DNA of 9,771 nucleotides from a bacterium (GTDB lineage Bacteria > Patescibacteriota > Patescibacteriia > CAIQCM01): the NCBI GenBank assembly GCA_023246535.1, contig JAHFIF010000035.1:1-9771 (forward strand). The letters run 5' to 3'. Below, piece after piece: positions 7,494 to 9,771 of this stretch (the stretch's first letter is position 1; each line of letters begins with the position of its first letter). Below the pieces are notes generated by a model that saw only the letters and a program-made list of their open reading frames with translations, searched no databases and was not told the origin of the DNA. A program made the position numbers and the translations under genes.

Positions 7494-7646
7494 ATGGCTA
7501 TCTCGCCCAAATGCGACAAGTGCGGGCAAGAGTTGAAAGAATTCGGCGGCATCCTGTTGAGTCCGCCCGAGGGGCGCGTTGTTGAAAAGTTTCATCTTTG
7601 CAAAGACTGTTATCGCGAAATTCATCGCGAGCTAAAACAAAACTAG
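7494..7646 (+). CDS. Small zinc-ribbon protein, 50 residues
   Basis: A complete 50-codon frame begins with ATG one base after the ASCH stop and ends in TAG, 3 bases before the next gene. It encodes two CxxC knuckles, Cys7-x-x-Cys10 (CDKCGQEL) and Cys36-x-x-Cys39 (LCKDCYREIH), 25 residues apart, which should bind one zinc ion in a zinc-ribbon or treble-clef arrangement. The C-terminal helix is basic and polar. The tight fit between its neighbours and the four paired cysteines support a real gene despite its size. I do not recognise a named family. Such small ribbons often bind nucleic acid or act as subunits of larger complexes, which here is only inference. Confidence 0.78.
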   Translation: MAISPKCDKCGQELKEFGGILLSPPEGRVVEKFHLCKDCYREIHRELKQN

Positions 7647-7649
7647 CTT

Positions 7650-7931
7650 ATGGCCGAAGAAAATAAGCCGCAAAATAATCAGCTCTTCGCTAAACCCGAG
7701 GACCTGCGCGGCAATTACGCCAACGCCATCCAAATCACCGTTCAGGACCGGGACATTGTTCTTGATTTCATCTCGTCGGTCAACGTGAACGGCCACGTCA
7801 CTTCGTCGCTGGCCTCGCGCGTCTTTCTCAATCATTTTGTGGCGAAAGACCTGGCCAAGCTGCTGAACGGCGTCATTGCCAAATGGGAAGAGAGCAAATA
7901 CGCGCTGCCGCCGACCGAACCGAAGAAATAA
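7650..7931 (+). CDS. DUF3467 family protein
   Basis: The 93-residue protein matches the pattern I recall for DUF3467: an initial polar segment, then GNYANAIQITVQDRDIVLDFISS (25-47), a middle SLASRVFLN strand (53-61) and a helix HFVAKDLAKLLNGVIAKWEE (62-81). In the family, YAN, the ..DF strand and the K-L-L helix are the conserved parts. The function of the family is not established. The start lies 3 bases after the zinc-ribbon stop, making it the fourth member of the compact set behind secA. The C-terminus is short and ends in a charged PTEPKK tail. A 111-base gap with a palindromic element follows. Confidence 0.8.
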   Translation: MAEENKPQNNQLFAKPEDLRGNYANAIQITVQDRDIVLDFISSVNVNGHVTSSLASRVFLNHFVAKDLAKLLNGVIAKWEESKYALPPTEPKK

Positions 7932-8038
7932 TCGTAATCTTAAAAAAGAACTCTCCCTACCCTCCCTTTTACCAAAGGGATGGTTCGGATACGTGCCCCC
8001 GCTTTGAAAAAGAGGGGGTAGGGGGGTTCCGTCGTAAT
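7932..8038. repeat. Composite palindromic element bracketed by TCGTAAT
   Basis: The gap between the DUF3467 and DUF1653 genes is filled by a structured element. Two 22-base arms, 7949-7970 (pyrimidine-rich, with CCCTACCCTCCC) and 8007-8028 (purine-rich, with GGGGGTAGGGGGG), are imperfect inverted copies. Inside are two hairpins: TCCCTTT (7963-7969) with AAAGGGA (7974-7980) around a 4-base loop, and CCCCC (7996-8000) with GGGGG (8014-8018), extended by CTTT/AAAG past one mismatch. The 7-mer TCGTAAT occurs on both sides, at 7932-7938 and 8032-8038. The layout resembles a non-autonomous inverted-repeat element (MITE- or REP-like) with a target duplication. There is no clear U-run, so an intrinsic terminator is less likely. 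Mobility is inferred. Confidence 0.5.
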
Positions 8039-8042
8039 TGCT

Positions 8043-8288
8043 ATGACGGTACATAGTTTGCCTGAACATTCTTTAGTGGCGAAAAATTTCAAACCCGGCC
8101 TTTACCGCCATTATAAAGGCGGAAATTACGAAGTGCTCGGCGTTGGGCGCAACGAGGCGACGCTCGATGAGATCGTCGTCTATCGCTCGATCGATAACGG
8201 CAACCTGTGGGCGCGGCCGCTTCTTGATTTTCTGGCCACTGTTGAACGCGACGGGTATAATGGACCAAGATTCATTTTTATCCAATAA
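8043..8288 (+). CDS. DUF1653 family protein
   Basis: The 81-residue protein is almost entirely one DUF1653 domain: KPGLYRHYKGGNYEVLGVGRNEATLDEIVVYRSI (17-50), then LWARPLLDFLATVERDG (55-71) and PRFIFI at the end. The PG-YRHYKG-YEVLG start, the E-VVYR strand and the W-RP---F-- segment are the family hallmarks. It is a small all-beta protein found widely in bacteria; no biochemical function is firmly known. It is the first gene after the palindromic gap, and the next gene begins 6 bases after its stop. ATG 8043 is the first ATG after the gap. No Shine-Dalgarno motif is seen; a slightly later start is possible because the domain begins near residue 17. Confidence 0.87.
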   Translation: MTVHSLPEHSLVAKNFKPGLYRHYKGGNYEVLGVGRNEATLDEIVVYRSIDNGNLWARPLLDFLATVERDGYNGPRFIFIQ

Positions 8289-8294
8289 AATAAT

Positions 8295-8768
8295 ATGTCG
8301 GAGGGGCAACTAGCCAAAGCGTCCGTCGTCGTCGCCGTGAGCGGCGGGTTTGATCCGGTGCATATCGGGCACGTGCGAATGTTCAACGAAGCCAAAAAGC
8401 TGGGCGACAAATTGGTCGTCATTGTGAACAACGATAATTGGCTGATGAAAAAGAAGGGCTATGTGTTCATGCCCCAGCACGAGCGCAAAGAAATAATCGA
8501 GGCCTTTGGCGCCGTCGACGAGGTGGTTTTTACCGATCACGAGAAAGACCCGGCCGACATGAGCGTTGCCAGCATGTTGAAAAAGATCCGGCCGCACGTT
8601 TTTGCCAACGGCGGCGACCGGCACGCGCACAATACTCCCGAAAATATCGTTTGCGGCGAAATCGGCTGCCGCCAAGAATACAACGTCGGCGCCGGCGGCA
8701 AGGTGCAATCAAGCTCGTGGCTGGTGAACGCCGCGTCTAAATATCAAAAGGCGCCCGGACAAATTTAA
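8295..8768 (+). CDS. Cytidylyltransferase-fold nucleotidyltransferase
   Basis: The 157-residue protein has the HxGH superfamily signature SGGFDPVHIGHVRMFNEAKKLGD (16-38; His23 and His26 contact the nucleotide phosphates), a second strand KLVVIVNND (39-47), HERKEIIEAFGAVDEVVF (62-79), the KIRPHVFANGGDR segment (97-109) and a closing VQSSSWLV (137-144) that sits where related enzymes have the ISST/S loop. These enzymes couple a phosphorylated small molecule with CTP or ATP, releasing diphosphate. Closest in pattern are the RfaE adenylyltransferase domain and TagD-like glycerol-3-phosphate cytidylyltransferases. The typical KG-and-R loop is here MKKKGYVFMPQHER, so the substrate cannot be named. 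Cys120 and Cys125 lie in an unusual loop. It starts 6 bases after the DUF1653 gene, and the next gene starts 7 bases after its stop. Confidence 0.88.
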   Translation: MSEGQLAKASVVVAVSGGFDPVHIGHVRMFNEAKKLGDKLVVIVNNDNWLMKKKGYVFMPQHERKEIIEAFGAVDEVVFTDHEKDPADMSVASMLKKIRPHVFANGGDRHAHNTPENIVCGEIGCRQEYNVGAGGKVQSSSWLVNAASKYQKAPGQI

Positions 8769-8775
8769 TCCGTTT

Positions 8776-9771
8776 ATGAGTGAATTCAGGGAATTCGGAC
8801 TGGCGGCCGAGATTGCAGCGGAGAATTTGGGACGTCACGGCGACAAGCTGAACGACGAGCTTTTGAAAATTCAGCTGTTCTATTATGACGACCTGATCGT
8901 CCGCGGCAAGAATGAGGGCAAAAGTTATTCGCAATTGCTCAAGGAGACCGGCGGCGCCGGCATTGCCAACATGAACGACCTGTTCCGTTTTGAAGATGAC
9001 GTTGAGCGGGCCAAGGCGGAAGAAGATTTCTCCCGGAAACTCGACGCCCTTTATTCGCCGGAAAACGGTCCGCTCGACGACAGGGAAAAACGCGCCGAAC
9101 GCCTCAAAGCGGTTTTTGCCATGTTCGAGCAATGGGAAAAGGAAACGCGCGCCCGGCATCCGGAAGAATGGGCCGAGAATGAAGCGCGCCGCGCGGAATG
9201 GAAGGAGAAAGACCGGGCCGGCATTTACAAATACGGGCTGATGAAAAAAGAAAACGTCGATCCGCGCATCCTCGAAAAAATGGAGGAACAAGGCTATCCG
9301 GCAACTGAAGAATATTTTGAGATCCATTTGCCGTCCTCCTACGAGAACGAGGAAAAGGTGACGCCGGACAACATTAAAAAATATACCGCCCGGCTGGCGG
9401 AATTGATCGTTGACGAGTACCCGCAGGCGCGCGGCGTGGTCGGGTCGTCCTGGCTCTTGGATCGCGCGGCGCTGCGCCGCTATTTCGGTTTCACCGTTGT
9501 GGCCGAGTGTAAGCCCAATTGGCTGCAGTTTGTCGGCGAAGACGGCCAGGTAAACGCCGAGCGCGTTGAAGAACTGGTCAAGACCGGCGAGTTGCCGCAC
9601 AAAAACATCTTCGCGGTCGTCGACACCGTTGATTTCTTGAAAAAATTTTTGCCGCCGGAGCGGCGCGGCGAAATCAAGCTGAAAGAGGTCGATCCGGCGT
9701 GGCTGGAAAAATACGGGTCGCTCAGGAAGAATGCGGAAGAAGAAGGGCATCGGTTCAGCGCCGCCTGGGAC
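8776..9771 (+). CDS. Hypothetical protein, 3' end outside the window
   Basis: An ATG 7 bases after the cytidylyltransferase stop opens a frame of 332 codons without a stop up to the window edge. I do not recognise the family. Residues about 1-75 look helical. Residues 75-155 are strongly charged, with many Glu, Lys and Arg and several Trp, and probably form long helices. From about 175 a globular domain seems to begin, with EIHLPSSYENEE, then ARLAELIVDEYPQARGVVGSSWLLD (205-229), FGFTVVAECKPNWLQFV (237-253) and NIFAVVDTVDFLKKFLPPERRGEIKL (277-302). No signal peptide or membrane segment is seen, so it is likely cytosolic. It continues the co-directional run and may be co-transcribed with the cytidylyltransferase. 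A long antisense frame covers the same bases, but the + frame is preferred because of its protein-like composition and gene spacing. Confidence 0.8.
   Translation, partial: MSEFREFGLAAEIAAENLGRHGDKLNDELLKIQLFYYDDLIVRGKNEGKSYSQLLKETGGAGIANMNDLFRFEDDVERAKAEEDFSRKLDALYSPENGPLDDREKRAERLKAVFAMFEQWEKETRARHPEEWAENEARRAEWKEKDRAGIYKYGLMKKENVDPRILEKMEEQGYPATEEYFEIHLPSSYENEEKVTPDNIKKYTARLAELIVDEYPQARGVVGSSWLLDRAALRRYFGFTVVAECKPNWLQFVGEDGQVNAERVEELVKTGELPHKNIFAVVDTVDFLKKFLPPERRGEIKLKEVDPAWLEKYGSLRKNAEEEGHRFSAAWD

Noticed and set aside
6575..7552. A 325-codon - strand frame across the end of secA, the nucleotidyltransferase-like gene and the ASCH gene
   Set aside because: It is opposite three supported genes and shows no domain of its own.
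8004..8038. TTGAAA plus a TAAT-containing box as a promoter for the DUF1653 gene
   Set aside because: The spacing to the only -10-like box is about 23 bases, too long for a sigma70-type promoter.
8299..8306. GGAGGGG just after the ATG at 8295 as a Shine-Dalgarno site for a later start
   Set aside because: No ATG, GTG or TTG lies at a proper distance downstream, and starting later would bring the start too close to the HIGH motif.
8737..9750. A 337-codon open frame on the - strand at the window end
   Set aside because: The + frame 8776-9771 is open throughout, starts 7 bases after the previous gene and has a natural protein composition. The - frame is rich in Phe, Arg and Leu, as is typical of the complement of Glu/Lys-rich coding sequence.
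1..9771. CRISPR arrays, tRNA or rRNA genes, transposase genes, phage genes
   Set aside because: None was seen on either strand: no regularly spaced repeats, no tRNA cloverleaf pattern recognised by eye and no matching protein motifs. A tRNA scan was not possible here.

Overview
The window is GC-rich bacterial chromosome with every supported gene on the + strand, packed head to tail. It starts inside the last codons of mraY and ends inside an unrecognised gene. Nothing in it looks like a phage, an insertion sequence with a transposase, a CRISPR array, or an rRNA or tRNA gene. The gene content points to the Candidate Phyla Radiation (Patescibacteria, perhaps a Parcubacteria-like lineage). The reasons are streamlined spacing, a SecA with a long insertion in its first nucleotide-binding domain, a MurB with an extra segment before its C-terminal motif, several very small conserved-domain proteins, and no Shine-Dalgarno motif in front of any start. 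This assignment is an inference from protein character and needs a tree to confirm it.

Layout. Positions 1-112 hold the end of mraY (lipid I synthesis), followed by lon (ATP-dependent protease), murB (UDP-MurNAc synthesis) and hpf/raiA (ribosome hibernation). These four form one run with gaps of about 14 to 30 bases. A 127-base gap (3913-4039) carries stem-loops, a likely intrinsic terminator and a plausible sigma70-type promoter whose -10 box lies in the terminator loop. secA (4040-6763) follows.

Starting only 4 bases after secA is a cassette of four small genes: a minimal nucleotidyltransferase-like protein, an ASCH-domain protein (overlapping it by ATGA), a 50-residue CxxC/CxxC zinc-ribbon protein and a DUF3467 protein. 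They are separated by 4-base overlaps or 1-3 base gaps, so they are probably co-translated. A 111-base gap (7932-8042) then holds a composite palindromic element with pyrimidine-rich and purine-rich ends, bracketed by a 7-base direct repeat. Removing the element with one repeat copy would leave an 11-base spacer like the others. After it come a DUF1653 protein, a cytidylyltransferase-fold enzyme with an HIGH motif, and a 332-residue open frame of unknown function that runs off the window.

How the parts relate. The first half is housekeeping: wall precursor synthesis (MraY, MurB), protein quality control (Lon), dormancy of ribosomes (HPF) and protein export (SecA). The second half is a string of small, poorly characterised proteins, some of which (ASCH, nucleotidyltransferase) belong to folds often used in RNA or nucleotide metabolism. 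No known defence or secretion system is recognised. The best candidates for something undescribed are the small-gene cassette behind secA and the palindromic insertion-like element.
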